From Atherix ibis (Eukaryota; Arthropoda; Insecta; Diptera; Athericidae): a stretch of 64,000 bases of DNA. The notes beneath the pieces were generated by a model. That model ran no database searches. It had not been told where the DNA came from and worked only from the letters and a program-made list of their open reading frames with translations. Where the stretch lies: the NCBI GenBank assembly GCA_958298945.1, contig OY282610.1, positions 48,801,667 to 48,865,666 of the forward strand, written 5' to 3'. Shown piece by piece: positions 23,931 to 37,110 of this stretch. A program made the position numbers and the translations under genes. Positions within the stretch are counted from its first letter, which is position 1. Every line of letters begins with the position of its first letter.

Positions 23931-26900
23931 CATCCCTTAGCATTTTAACGCAAATTTACGCAGGTTTTCTGTTATAAAAAAAAAATTATATTTTTCAAAA
24001 GTGTTAAAAAACTAAAAATTATTTTTTCCGCCGCAAAAAGAAGAAAAAAAGGGAACATTTTAGCCTCCACCAATTCTTAACTCTAACCAATAATATAACT
24101 TTTGATGATTATTGTGAATGGGAATATTTTTCTCAGCACGTCCGATTTGTGCTGTAATTTATTTATTTGTTATTTTTCTAAATTTTCAGAACAGCTGCAT
24201 TAAAAATTACGTAACTAAATAGAAGCATAAATTTTGTTATTTTTTCCTATTTTATATACTGCAAATTTACCGACCAACGACCATGATGTGTACTGAAAAG
24301 TATGTCCGCGTATTGGTGATGCGACTGCAATATTGTTGAAAGGAATCGGAACACTGAAAATGCGGCTGTACAAATAAATATATTCGCATAAAAACCAAAT
24401 AAAATTTCACAACTGTTCAAAATTGTGTATACTTTTAGTTCTACTTGATTTTTTTTGCATCTAAAATGAGTCAAGAAAAGGAAATATTGAAAGAATAAGA
24501 GTTGAGGGAAAAAATGAACCACGAATAAATGCACCTATTGCCGAAAAGGTTGGGAAAAGAAATCGAAAATGAATCGAAAAATTGCATAAAGAAAGAAAAA
24601 ACTCCGTCGATAAGAGTGCATTTCCTTTCACCTTCACGAACCATCACTGATCGAGCAATGGACATGTTTGCAATTTTGTTGGCCTACCATATCCACTCGT
24701 ACAGGTCGTATAGGAACAGTTAACGAAGCTGGCTTTCTAGACTAATGGTTTTAGGGCAGATAGAAATGGGGTTGAACGTGGCATTATCGCAAACGGACAG
24801 AACAGATACGATGCACCAATAACAGAAAATGCACTACCAATGCCGATGACAGTTACCATATGCATTTTGCATTCTCTCTCCGGCTTATCTGAATTGTGTA
24901 TTTTTTATCCACCGCCCATCTTCCGACTCCTTTTCAACCCTTCTTCCATTTTAAACTATTTGTTTCGGCAAACTTTAAACATGAAGACAAACAGTAAAAA
25001 AAAAGGATAACAAATTGAGAATTTTTAAATTTTTTCTTGCATCGCAATGTCATGTTATCGGGCCTAAGTAGATTTTTGAACATAAATTTTACAAATTGCA
25101 ACATAAACAAAATGTTACACGCGTTATTGGAGAGAATTTTTTTTTCGGTTCGTATTGTAGATAGACACTTGCTGATCGGTTATCTTCACCCTGTCTTCAT
25201 GGTCTTCTCCTACAATATAACAGAAGACCCTCGGTTGTTTTTCTTATTTATTTGGTTTTCTTGTTTTTATTAAATAATTAATACAGCATATCGAATAGTT
25301 TCAAAATGAAACGTTTAGCGATGAAAATAAAATTGCATTGATCCATACAAACGGGATGAGCACACTTGGAGCCATAAAGACAATAACGAAAAAAAAGAGG
25401 TTGGTAAGAGGTAAACGAAAATGTTATGAAGATGAAAAATGATAAATTCGACGATTGTAAGGAGTTTGGTTGGTTTTAAATCGGGATCGGGCTTTTGTTG
25501 GGTCAAAGGTAAAAAACCTATTCTGGCATTGACCTCAAACCGAAGCAATCGCACTCAGTGTTGAGGGGATTGAGTATTCTGATATAAACAGCTGCCATCA
25601 CTGTTGGGTAGGCTGTTGCCTTGTTGTGCTTTTGTTATCCTTACCTTTTTTTCAGTAAATCTACGAAAACTACAAATACTTTATTCGTCACTTGTCGGCT
25701 TAGATTTCGATTAAAGCGAATCTCCCCAAAAAGTAAGCTGAATCCTAACAGCGTTTTTATCGACGACAAGAACCTTGCACAGATCAACCGAAAATTTTCG
25801 AGCTGAAAACAGATTGCCTATCTAAGAAATCGCTATCGACCCACTCAATCTTTTCTTTGGCATTTCATATCCTTTGGACCGGTTCATCGACAGCATCTGC
25901 ATATAGTTTATTTGTTCTTTTTTGGTTTAAAATTTTTTTCAATATAGTTTTAAGTCACCGAAAAAAAAGTTACTTTTTTTGGATAAAATAATGCAAACAT
26001 CACGCCGGGACCATCACGAACAGTAGTATAACTGTTGATATCAGTAAGGTAATAAATACTAGTAAGTGTATTAAGTACACACTTTAGAGATGAAATTTAG
26101 AAAAATCTTTAGTGAAAAAAAACCTCAAAGAGGACAGCACCGTTCTTATCAGTCGGTTACGCTCAGTCAACGTTCATTGCATGAGTTCAATGGACTTCTG
26201 CTAGCCGAAAACCACCACTAATAATGTGAATTTACGTCAATTGTAAACAGGATACGAATGTCCATACTACCTTAACCACACGATGATCACATTGGATGGT
26301 AAAAAGCAATTTTCGAAAGTAATTGAACTGTTCTACCCTCGAACTCATTACTGTGTACTTACTTACAAACAACCTTTTTTCTACAATTTTTCCATATTTT
26401 TCAAATTTTTCCTTAAAGTTTTCGTTATTGGCAAAAGTGTTGATAAACGTTAAATTTTCACACATGATTGCTAATGCACTCTTTAGCCCTACCACTACCA
26501 GATGTGCCGTTTATTTTTTTCCTTACAATTTATCCTCCAGGACTTGAATAGACTCTGCTGCAAACTAAAAATACTCGTCCGTAATTGACATGAAAATGTA
26601 CGCAACTACAGAAAGGATATTACCTTAAAAAAGGATCATAGCAAAAATTGAATTTAATTAAAATATATAAATGGTAAAAGTTGTTTTTTTTTTAAATAAT
26701 ATTTATGAGGTTCTCGGTAAGGGTATAAATTCTCCTGTTTTTTTTTATATTTTCAACGCAGAAACTAACATTACAACTAAGCATTTCCGCAATCGTCTTT
26801 TACCTGCCATAATTGCAATAATTTCTTATGCAAAAATATTTTTATTGGTACATAAATCATTGGTTTATCCTAATATACCTTAAGTGAAGATTGTTGTTTT

Positions 26901-27139
26901 AATAGTTCATCAAATTCAAAAGTGTATACTATATTATTTTTATATATTAAAATTACGATAAATATTATTTTTATGAAGTTGAAAATAGATTTTTTCCGTA
27001 ATACGCAAAAGGCTTTTGTGGGAGTTTCGTTTTCTATTAAATATAATCTTTTGTTTGCCAAAAATAATTTTTTTTTAACAAAATATTTTAAAAATAATAA
27101 ATATTTTTAGAAATTGATTTTTTTTCACCAAAATTTAAT
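23931..27139. other. Unassigned stretch with balanced-composition islands
   Basis: From about 24240 to 26240 the sequence is relatively unique and less AT-rich, with small overlapping open frames on both strands but nothing recognised. It could be host intron or intergenic DNA. From 26560 onward it becomes AT-rich. No RNA genes or transposon ends were found. Confidence 0.4.
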
Positions 27140-28460
27140 TCATATATTTTATTTGGTATTCCTGCGCTCCTGTTTCCTATTTAGTAAACTGTTCTTCGTG
27201 CACTCCTATTGCAATTTCTAACATTTTTCTAACTGTACTTCTACTCAGGTATTGCGCAAATTTCTATAATTTTATTTTGTGTATTCCCCATTAAACGTTC
27301 AAGGAAAAATGCTCCTGTTACATTTTTATTCAATTTTTTCTATTACTTTTTTTCTATTTCTGATAAATTCTATATACCGTACTCCTCTTTTTTTTAATAA
27401 TAAATTTTATTTCCTGTATTCGTATTTAAATTTTAACCTTTTTTTCTTCAGTTCTTATATTTCATTTTAAATATTTTTTTTCCCCAGTGCTCCTGTTCTA
27501 TTATTATTTTGTTAATTTTTCGTTAAATAATTATTATAATAATAAATTATCCCATATTTCTACTTAAATTCAAATAAATTTTATTTTCCATATTTTCATA
27601 AAATTGTTTATGTATATTTTTTTAGTGCTCCTGTTCTATTTTTTTGAATTTTTCTTTAAATACGTTTATCGTATCTCTGATTAATTTCTAATTCCGTGTT
27701 TCTGTTCTATTTTTAATAAATTTTATTTCGTATGCTCCTGTTGAATTTTAATATATTTTGATACTAGTTTAATTTTTTCCTTCAATTCTCCTGTTCAATT
27801 CAAATTACTTTATTTCCTATGATCCTATTCAATATTTAATCTAATTTATTCCAGCAATACAAACAATTCCATTTTGAATAATATATTTCCGTACTCCTGT
27901 TCAATTTCAAATTGATTTATACTTATGCTCTATTTTCATTTTTACTAAGTTTTCTTTAAGCACTTTTTTCTATTTTTGATCAACTATTATCCCATATTTC
28001 TGCTTAAATTTATATACATTTTATTTTCCGTATTCCCATTAAATTTTTCTTGAATTTTTTTCAGTGCTCCTTTTATTTTTCTTCAATTATTTAAATTCTA
28101 TTTTTATGCACCTTTTCTCCCCGTACTCCTATTCAATTTTCAAACAATTTTATTTCAAGATTAGATATTATATTTTTGAACGTTTTATTTATTTATTTTA
28201 TTATTTATATCAAATTTATGATAAATACTTCTTCCTGTGCTCCTGTTCTTTTTTTTAAACAAATTTTCTTTTCTGTATTCATTCGAAATTTCTAGTTATT
28301 TCTTCCAGTTCTCCTCCTCCATTTTTTTAAAAAAAATTTTGTCAAGAACTTTTGTTCTCTTTTTCTGATGAAATTTACATCCCATACTCATAGTTCTGCT
28401 TTAATTTACCATAAATAAATTTTCTTTTCCGTGTTCTCATTTCATTTTTAATTATTTTTT
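27140..28460. repeat. Degenerate minisatellite (CGTACTCCTGTTCAATTTT-like units)
   Basis: The word CTCCTGTTC or a close variant recurs at least a dozen times (for example near 27168, 27309, 27487, 27629, 27734, 27787, 27892, 28124 and 28237). It is usually followed by AATTTTAAAT- or TATTTTT-like sequence and then TTTTATTTTCCGTATT. Spacing is irregular, about 50 to 140 bases. It is an old, eroded repeat; open frames inside it are low complexity and not genes. Confidence 0.72.
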
Positions 28461-31400
28461 TTTGCAGTAAATTTTTGTCATTTAATTTTTTTTAATCCGT
28501 ATTTTTTACTTATTTAACTAAGCTAATTTTCTTTCAAATTGAAATAATTAAATATTTTTATTTTTTTGTAATTTTTGTTAGTGATAAAATTTTTTTTATG
28601 AATTTTATTAAATATTTGAATATATTTTTTCTTGATAAATTTTCAGACAAAAATTCTTTCGTGAGTATTTTTAATAAGTTATAATAAATTAAAATTTTTT
28701 TTGCATTGCTGAAACTTTTTAAAAAGTTTTTTTGCTCAATCTTTTATAAATATGCTTGTAAAAAATACGCCCATTAGTAAAAATATTACACGAATTATAG
28801 TAGAATTACAATTGTTACCACAAACTTATTTTGTGAGTGCATATTTAAAAAAATTGCAAATTAATAGAAACACCTTTCAAAGAGGTTAATATTCATGACG
28901 GTACATGAAAACGTCAATCGGAATATTTCTATGAGTAAATAGATGGCTACTCCGTAGCTGGTAATCTTGAATCTATTGTATCGATACATCTAACAGTGCT
29001 CTTATAATATTATAACTCGTTAATTTGACTATAAAGTAGGCATCCGTTAGGGCGATAGTATGAAAACGTGTGGCATAGTACCCTGACCGGACGACAATAG
29101 ATCCCAAAGCTGAGGCGCGCCACCGCAGATAATAGAGTTTATGAGCTGAGACAGAGGAGCATAGGAGCATACGAAAAGACGTAATTACAGCGCATAAGGA
29201 ATTTTGTTGTGTTACGCTAACATTAATGAACTATGCCAGCAGCCAACATAATTGGTTTTGTTCGACAATGACTTGATTAGAAATTTTCTTGTTCTGCTTT
29301 CCGGCATACCTTTGGACATGTGCGCTTACGACAAAGTATGTTACTCCACTTCGGTATTCAGGACTTACTATTTGGTATCCCACCATTTAAAATCCTCACA
29401 AACACCATTGTACGATCCTATAACTAACTCTGAATACTGAGCATCCAAAAGTGCAATGCATCAATGGGCTGTTCGGCGCCCTGCACCTCCCTACACAATC
29501 ACAGCCAATTCACTATCGACCAATGTGCTACTGACTTCTCCTGTTCCTTCTTCATCTCCGTTTCCTTCGACGAACTCTTCCCTCTTCTCAGCCATCTGTA
29601 CTTTATAGACTATTGTATGTGTATTTTGCATGATTTACTGCTAGCTTTCCTTTGTACAATAATTTTTTATCGTATTTAATTTCCTTTCTTTTTTGTTTGA
29701 ATTTATTTTGTATTTGAAATAAATTATGATAGCAGCAAAACATCTTAACTAAAATAAAAAAAATACGAACAAATAACATCCAACTAGGGATGGTGATTAC
29801 ATATGGTGAGGTGGACAAGCGGACAAAATCTTACCAAGACTGTATAGAAGAGACTTGGTACAATATTAAAAGTTCTGGTAGTCTTGTAAATCTTCGTTTT
29901 GACGAAACTCCAAGACCGATAGTAGTGGAACGTTATTGCCTAAAAAGTTTTCACTATCCAAAGTGTTTTCATAAAAAAAAATAATAATAATAATGCCTAT
30001 CCATTTCCATATGCTGGCCATGGTGTTAGGAGCATTTGAGATGCTTGGAACATACTGATGCTAATGGCAACTCTAATGGCTGGCCTGATGCTAGTAATGC
30101 CGATGCCATAAGATAAATAATGGTCAATGTTAAGAGCCCTATTCGTTCAATGGAAGTGGGTGAGAAAAATTTTGAGTGTGCTCAGCAAACCAGGAAGTTG
30201 TCGACAGCCTGTACGCTTTCTGCCTATCTGACATATCGTACACATAACTATATGTACGATTAGCGTATAGGAGGACGATATATTGCTTAAGTCAATCTCA
30301 CACTTGAGCATAAAATTCCACAGGTTCTCCCCGGTCCATCTTCAATTATCTTTTAGCCACCTTCGCTTACCTTATTGCCTTGGTACTCAATTTGCGTATA
30401 ATAAAAATTAAAATAAAAATAACAATAAAAAAAAAGAGTAATAATCGTTTGCAGATCAGCTTGGATAGAAAATTCTGTTCTCTGTAATGAACCTTACACG
30501 TGGATCTCAACAATCCTTGAACTAGGCTGACCGTTATGGTTCGATATGCTTCGCTTCGATGGTCTACGAGCTAATATTCATCGATGCCCTTTTGGACATT
30601 TTTCTGTTCGAGTGATGCGTTTATTGCCTGTTGGTTGTTTTTTCCGAAGAGAGATGCTGGAGGGCACTTCTATTTTGTGCTTTGTTTTTGGTACTAGTTT
30701 CTTATGACCTCAGAAGAAGTTTTAGCTTATGACAGAGTTTATAGCATTTTTTGCATAGTTGTTTCTAGTAAGATTCGTATTAAAACTTTAAAGTAAATTT
30801 TCAAAAACTGATTTTAAAGAAACATTTTCCTCGATTTCTGGCACAAAAGAAATTAATTTAATCAATTTTATTTTCTTAGGGTCCCAAAACAATTTATTCA
30901 TTTTTATCCCTTGAAATTTATTATTTTCGAGTTTAGAATCTGTATTTTCTATCAAATTTTGTTTAACATTTTTCGAATAGTTTAGGACCTCATTAGTTAA
31001 CTAATTAGATACTTTCATACATATTTGTTTGTAGTAATTGTTGGATTTTGAGTAAGAAAAAGATAGAAAATTTTTTTCTCACATTTGAAAATTTCGTATA
31101 ACTTTAAAAGTAGTGAAATTTTATAGTATATTATCTGCTATATAATCAATTTTCATGGTAAATTTATTCCATATTTGGTTGCCAATCAACAGGTAATCGC
31201 ATGAAAAGTGATTCGTAAAATCAACTTTTCGGTTACCAATTCCGAAAAGCAAACAAAACCCCAAATACCTGCGCTTCCATCGCTCGTTTAACTATTGGAA
31301 CTCTTCAAATCTAATCACTAGTGAGGAGGTTTCTATAGTGTATCTACATTACCGTATTGATGGGCACTACTGCACTCAGACTTGACTGCAAAATATGCTA

Positions 31401-33689
31401 ACCTACACCCTCTACTCACTCTGCGAAGATAAAATAGCAATAATGGGATTATTTCACATTGAAGACCAATTTCATTTTTGTACAGTTTTGCCCATTTTTT
31501 GATTGCTCCATCCAAGTGCTTCCACCTAAGGCCCTATCAGTATGTACTTCGCTGTGGTCGAGAAAAATGGATTTCCAATCATTAATGGACTTAAATTTTT
31601 TTTTAACGCTTTTGGCTTTTTTCTGAATGTGGAAACTTTTTACTTAACGGAAGGCAACGAAAACAGAAAAAAAATCTACAAAATAGAAAGCAAAAAATGC
31701 TTATAAAAGAGGATACGGCAGTTATTCTGAAGAGGATATGGGGTGGTCAAAATGTTTACGGTGGAAACTATATAGCGTGCCGATAAATGGAGGCCGGCTA
31801 CGGGACGCCACCGTCGATTCATATGCAGGGCAATTTCTTGGGGCCACTACAAACAGTTGTGCTCCTCCCCTCTTTGTCTTCTTCTCCTTATCCTATTTCG
31901 TTTTTCACAAAACTTACCCGTACTTGTTAGTTGAATTTTTGAACACTGCATTTTATCAACCACCACCCCCCCCCACCCCGCTCCTCTTAGCACTTGCTTT
32001 TCATGTCCATTTTAATCTTTGGATCAACACTTTCAATAAAATAAAAAACTCACCGCCTCAATGGCAAGACTCCAACTCAATCCCAATAACTTCTTAGCTA
32101 GTATTATATTTCCCATTAAAACTATTATTTTACTCCCCCTGCCATCGGTTGTCGGTATCTATTCCCCCTCCACGAATTTAGGTTTAGATTTTTTTCATCT
32201 GTTATTTTTGTTATAAGTATTATTATTTTTTTGGTTTATTATTCGTTGTTGATTTTTTTTCCCACCCATTTTCAACTATTTCGACTTCCTCCTTGGGTTG
32301 TGGCCAATCTTCTATAATATAAACGGCCGACATGTACTTTTCAATGCAGCATTTTTATTAGTCGCTTATTGTCTATTTTTCATTGGTGGAATGAAAGAAT
32401 GTGCAGTGAAACGGTTGAGCAATGCAGCTCTGGCCATAGCCAAGATGCGAATAATAGTCCAGGTAAGTGCATTCGCAACAAAAACGCTAAGCAAACTCCA
32501 CCTTCAGTCAGCGAACAACTAGCGAACGCATCGGCTATGGGCAATCGGCCACATCTACTACTATCGGGCCTATGGCATCAACCATCGACCATCAACCGTT
32601 GACCATCTTGGCCATCGGCGGCACCGAACAGCCAAACGGACCATTGTGGTCACCATTGTATATGCTGTCAGATACGATGACTGACTGTAGATACTATTTT
32701 GCGCATGTAAAAATTAATAGAAAAGAAAACGCAAAGAAAATGAAAACAGAAAAAGAGCCTACAAAAACCTCAAGGAGAAGAAATGGCAAAAATATGCGGC
32801 ACTCATTTGCGAATACGTCGTATACTGTAATTGGGAAAGTAAAAAAACCTCCCATTTTATGTTGTAGGAGTTTTCCGAAAACCTACGAGCACAAGAAGAA
32901 AATTTCTTCTATTTGTTCGTTTTCTGCTTCTTTTCTTTTCAGAATTCTAACAATTAACCGCCTTTTCTTACCACATTCTTACCATCAAAATTGAATCCCA
33001 TCCTAGGCTTCCTCCCATTCTATATAAAAACTACACATAGATTACACTTCGGTATGGAATTTTTAACATTTCATTTTCGTTTTGGTTTCATTTCTTTCCT
33101 TTTGGCTAATTTTTTGTTAATCTTCTCTTGGCAAAGAAGATATTTCACAACAACAGTAAAAAAGGGAATAACAACAAAAAACTGAAACATGAAAAGTTGA
33201 ACCTCAAAAAAAGACGAAATTTTTCCATTCAGTCCACTTTAGGCCTAATTCTGAATGTGCTCGCTCGTATATTGTTGATTGGTTGAGTTCCTCTGTCGAA
33301 TAGATTCGCAACACAAAAGGCTCGGTTAATGAACAAAAAGCCGCCATACACAATTGACGATTCGTATTGGAAGTCAATCAAAAATCAAGCAAGGTGTTCA
33401 GGACTGACTAAAATGAATAGTTTCCCATTGCAATCAAATCCTTTTCAAAAACTGTGTCTATAGTCACGTACCTGTGCTATGGCCATCTCACCAAATTGAT
33501 GGCTTTGCCTTATCTTCAAAGAGGCAACTTCGCGTACGATTCCATTGAAGAAAGACTTTTCAACTTCCGCACTTTTTGATATTTTTTTTTTTACTTTTTC
33601 AATAATATTTTTATCTAATTTCCACATAATTCCCGTGTATAAATTATGTAATATTCCTGTCGAATTTTTAAAACTTCTAACTTTTGGGA
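28461..33689. other. Unassigned stretch, partly unique sequence
   Basis: After AT-rich sequence to about 28860, composition is more balanced through about 30650 and again at 31200-33640. The longest open frames here are 119 codons (31738-32097) and 140 codons (32572-32994), neither resembling a known family. A run of nine C lies at 31966-31974. Around 30780-31020 there is sequence similar to the right-hand decayed edge of the 375-bp satellite, noted as a finding. No gene is supported. Confidence 0.4.
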
Positions 33690-35816
33690 CCCTTAATTAA
33701 ATTTATGAAAACTGTAAAATTTTACAAATTGCATATATTTTGTTTGTAAATATCGAAGTTAATTGAAAATAATAAATTGGAAAATCTGACATGTTTCTAA
33801 AACCAAACTTAAGGTCCTGAATTGTTATTTTCGAAAGTTCGAAACTGTAATTTTTTAGGAGTTTTATAATCAAAAATCACACTTATTAGGTCTCAAAAGT
33901 AGCTTAGGTCCCAAAAAAAATTCAATGAATTTATGAAAAATAATAATTTCTAATGCACTTTAAATTTTAAGATTTTTTAATTAAACCAAAACTTTGAGGC
34001 CAATTTTTTGGTCTAAATTTAAGACCCTAAATTAGAGATTTATAGTGAAAGTGCTGTTCAAACATTTTCCTTTTTAAGATTTTGAGTTTTAAATAATAAT
34101 CTTCACGTAAAATTAAAAACTTTTAAAATGGTCAAAGTCCAAATTTAGGGTCCTGAATTCTTATATTCAAAAGTTCAAAATTCTAATTTCTTAGGAGTTT
34201 AATACTCAAAAATCACACTAATGACATTTATCGCAATCGTTTATTAATAATTCTATATAGTTAAGGTCTCAAAATTAGCTAAGGTCCCAAAAAAATTTCA
34301 ATGAATTTATGAATATAAAAGTTTCTAATGCACTTTAATTTTTAAGACTTTTGAATTAAACCAAAACTTTGAGGCCAATTTTTTGGTCTAAATTTAAGAC
34401 CTTAAATTAGAGATTTATAGTGAAAGTGCTCTTCAAACATTTTCCTTTTTAAGATTTTGAGTTTTAAATAATAATCTTCAAGTAAAATTAAAAACTTTTA
34501 AAATGGTCAAAGTCCAAATTTAGGGTCCTGAATTCTTATATCCGAAAGTTGAAAATTCTAATTTTTTAGGAGTTTCATACACAAAAATCATATTAATAAC
34601 ATTTATCGCAATCATTTATTATCAATTCTATATAGTTAAGGTCTCAAAATTAGCTAAGGTCCCAAAAAAATTTCAATGAATTTATGAATATAAAAGTTTC
34701 TAATGCACTTTAATTTTTAAGACTTTTGAATTAAACCAAAACTTTGAGGCCAATTTTTTGGTCTAAATTTAAGACCTTAAATTAGAGATTTATAGTGAAA
34801 GTGCTCTTCAAACATTTTCCTTTTTAAGATTTTGAGTTTTAAATAATAATCTTCAAGTAAAATTAAAAACTTTTAAAATGGTCAAAGTCCAAATTTAGGG
34901 TCCTGAATTCTTATATCCGGAAGTTCAAAATTCTAATTTTTTAAGAGTTTCATACACAAAAATCATATTAATAACATTTATCGCAATCATTTATTAACAA
35001 TTCTATATAGTTAAGGTCTCAAAATTAGCTAAGGTCCCAAAAAAATTTCAATGAATTTATGAATATAAAAGTTTCTAATGCACTTTAATTTTTTAAAACT
35101 TTTGAAATAAACCAAAACTTTGAGGCCAATTTTTTGGTCTAAATTTAAGACCCTTAATTAGAGATTTATAGTGAAAGTGCTCTTCAAACATTTTCCTTTT
35201 TAAGATTTTGAGTTTTAAATAATAATCTTCAAGTAAAATTAAAAACTTTTAAAATGGTCAAAGTCCAAATTTAGGGTCCTGAATTCTTATATCCGAAAGT
35301 TGAAAATTCTCATTTTTTAGGAGTTTAATACTCAAAAATCACACTAATGACATTTATCGCAATCGTTTATTAACAATTCTATATAGTTAAGGTCTCAAAA
35401 TTAGCTAAGGTCCCAAAAAAATTTCAATGAATTTATGAATATAAAAGTTTCTAATGCACTTTAATTTTTAAGACTTTTGAAATAAACCAAAACTTTGAGG
35501 CCAATTTTTTGGTCTAAATTTAAGACCCTAAATTAGAGATTTATAGTGAAAGTGCTCTTCAAACATTTTCCTTTTTAAGATTTTGAGTTTTAAATAATAA
35601 TCTTCAAGTAAAATTAAAAACTTTTAAAATGGTCAAAGTCCAAATTTAGGGTCCTGAATTCTTATATCCGAAAGTTGAAAATTCTCATTTTTTAGGAGTT
35701 TAATACTCAAAAATCACACTAATGACATTTATCGCAATCGTTTATTAACAATTCTATATAGTTAAGGTCTCAAAATTAGCTAAGGTCCCAAAAAAATTTC
35801 AATGAATTTATGAATA

Positions 35817-35845
35817 CGTAGGCTACTATATATATTTCTGGCCTA
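35817..35845 (+). repeat. Left terminal inverted repeat of mariner copy C
   Basis: A 29-base repeat starting CGTAGGCTACTATATATA. It matches the inverse of 37082-37110 except at base 4. Confidence 0.97.
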
Positions 35846-35991
35846 GGCAACACTAAGTGTTGCCAGGTGCGATCTGACATTTCCATTGGAAAGTTTGACA
35901 TTTTTTAGCATAAACGTACTCAGAACGTTTTGACGTACGACTATCATTTGTGTTGTTTACAGTGACTTGAAAAAATCAATTTGGCAAAAAA

Positions 35992-37044
35992 ATGGAATTA
36001 ACTCGTGAACATTTTCGTGCGATCATTTTTCACAACTTTCGACGTGGATTATCACGACAAGAGTGCATCGATGAACTTAAATCTTTGTATGGCTATGAAG
36101 CACCATCCTATAGCACTGTGAAAAACTGGTACAACGAATTCAATCGTGGCCGACGCTCGCTCAAAGACGAATTCCGTGAAGGTCGTCCAAAAACAGCCGT
36201 TGTTCCAGAAAACATCGATGCCGTACGTGAACTGATAATGCAAGACCGTCATGTGACATACCGTGAGATAGAGGCATGCCTAGGCATTTCTCCCACCAGC
36301 ATACATTCGATATTGCATGAACACCTGGCCGTAAAAAAGGTTTGTTCTCGTTGGATCCCGCACAATTTGACAATCGCTCAAAAAAAGGCTCGTGTGGATT
36401 GGTGTAAAGAAATGCTGAAAAAATACGATCGCGGTGCTTCAAAAGACGTTTATAAGATCGTCACAGGTGACGAATCATGGATCTATGCGTATGAGCCCGA
36501 AACAAAACAGCAATCGACCGTGTGGGTCTTCCAAGACGAGTCAAATCCAACGAAAGTTGTTCGTGGAAGAAGCACTTCGAAGCAAATGGTCGCTTGTTTC
36601 TTTGGCAAAACTGGTCATGTGGCGACTGTTCCGCTTGTGCAACGTAGGACGGTCAATTCTGAGTGGTACACCACCATTTGTTTGCCTGAAGTCTTCGGAG
36701 AAATTCGAAAAACGAACAAGAGAAGTCGAATCATTGTGCACCATGACAATGCGAGCTCTCACACATCGGCTCAAACCAGCGCCTTTTTGACCGGACAAAA
36801 CGTCGAATTGATGGGTCATCCTCCGTACAGCCCTGACTTGGCACCCAATGACTTCTTTTTATTCCCACACATCAAGAAAAAAATGCGTGGTCAACGATTT
36901 TCGTCGCCAGAAGATGCTGTTGAAGCATTCAAAAACCATCTTTTGGAGGTGTCTCAATCGGAGTGGAAAAAGTGCTTCGAAAATTGGTTTGAGCGCATGC
37001 AAAAGTGTATAAATCTTGATGGAGAATATTTTGAAAAACAATAA
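35992..37044 (+). CDS. Mariner transposase, intact, 350 residues
   Basis: This cut-and-paste transposase would bind the 29-bp ends and move the element in the nucleus. Length is typical for mariner (about 345 to 355). Residues 1-110 form the paired helix-turn-helix DNA-binding region (MELTREHFRA ... YSTVKNWYNEFNRG ... ISPTSIHSILHEHL). The linker motif WIPHNL is at 121-126, a variant of the common WVPHEL. The catalytic triad is complete: D160 in TGDESWIY, D252 in HHDNASSH and D287 in PYSPDLAPNDFFLF. Thirty-four residues lie between the last two (DD34D). The end is GEYFEKQ followed by TAA. The ATG at 35992 directly gives the family's usual N-terminus, 146 bases inside the left repeat. No stop, frameshift or missing key residue is visible. 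Open frames on the other strand and in other frames here are shadows. The subfamily was not assigned. Confidence 0.97.
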   Translation: MELTREHFRAIIFHNFRRGLSRQECIDELKSLYGYEAPSYSTVKNWYNEFNRGRRSLKDEFREGRPKTAVVPENIDAVRELIMQDRHVTYREIEACLGISPTSIHSILHEHLAVKKVCSRWIPHNLTIAQKKARVDWCKEMLKKYDRGASKDVYKIVTGDESWIYAYEPETKQQSTVWVFQDESNPTKVVRGRSTSKQMVACFFGKTGHVATVPLVQRRTVNSEWYTTICLPEVFGEIRKTNKRSRIIVHHDNASSHTSAQTSAFLTGQNVELMGHPPYSPDLAPNDFFLFPHIKKKMRGQRFSSPEDAVEAFKNHLLEVSQSEWKKCFENWFERMQKCINLDGEYFEKQ

Positions 37045-37081
37045 AACCTTTTTCGTTGATAAATATTCGCATTTTCATTAT

Positions 37082-37110
37082 TAGGCCAGAAATATATATA
37101 GTAGCCCACG
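37082..37110 (-). repeat. Right terminal inverted repeat of mariner copy C
   Basis: A 29-base repeat ending TATATATAGTAGCCCACG, inverse of 35817-35845 with one mismatch. TA follows at 37111-37112. Confidence 0.97.

Larger units (their letters stand above)
35817..37110 (+). mobile_element. Intact mariner element (copy C) inserted in the 375-bp satellite
   Basis: A 1,294-bp element flanked by TA at 35815-35816 and 37111-37112. The terminal inverted repeats are 29 bases (35817-35845 and 37082-37110), starting CGT(A/G)GGCTACTATATATA, with one mismatch. Joining the flanks across one TA restores the satellite sequence GAATATAAAAG found at the same place in neighbouring units, so the boundaries are exact. 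The single gene is uninterrupted. End sequence and protein differ from copies A and B, so this is a separate mariner lineage. The near-perfect ends and full reading frame point to recent insertion and possible activity. Confidence 0.98.

Noticed and set aside
28973..29170. Minus-strand 65-codon frame with weak likeness to the R1 region after the reverse transcriptase (RFHTIALTDAYFIV)
   Set aside because: The resemblance is too slight and lacks the nearby signatures seen in the 63.3-64.0 kb relic.
31738..32097. 119-codon plus-strand open frame with a proline run
   Set aside because: The proline run comes from a C homopolymer and no family is recognised.
32572..32994. 140-codon plus-strand open frame
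   Set aside because: No recognisable domain or family, mixed composition with Lys-rich and Phe-rich ends, and no supporting splice or promoter context. It is probably chance.
36052..37041. Several open frames overlapping the intact mariner gene in other frames or on the other strand
   Set aside because: Shadows of the 350-residue transposase.
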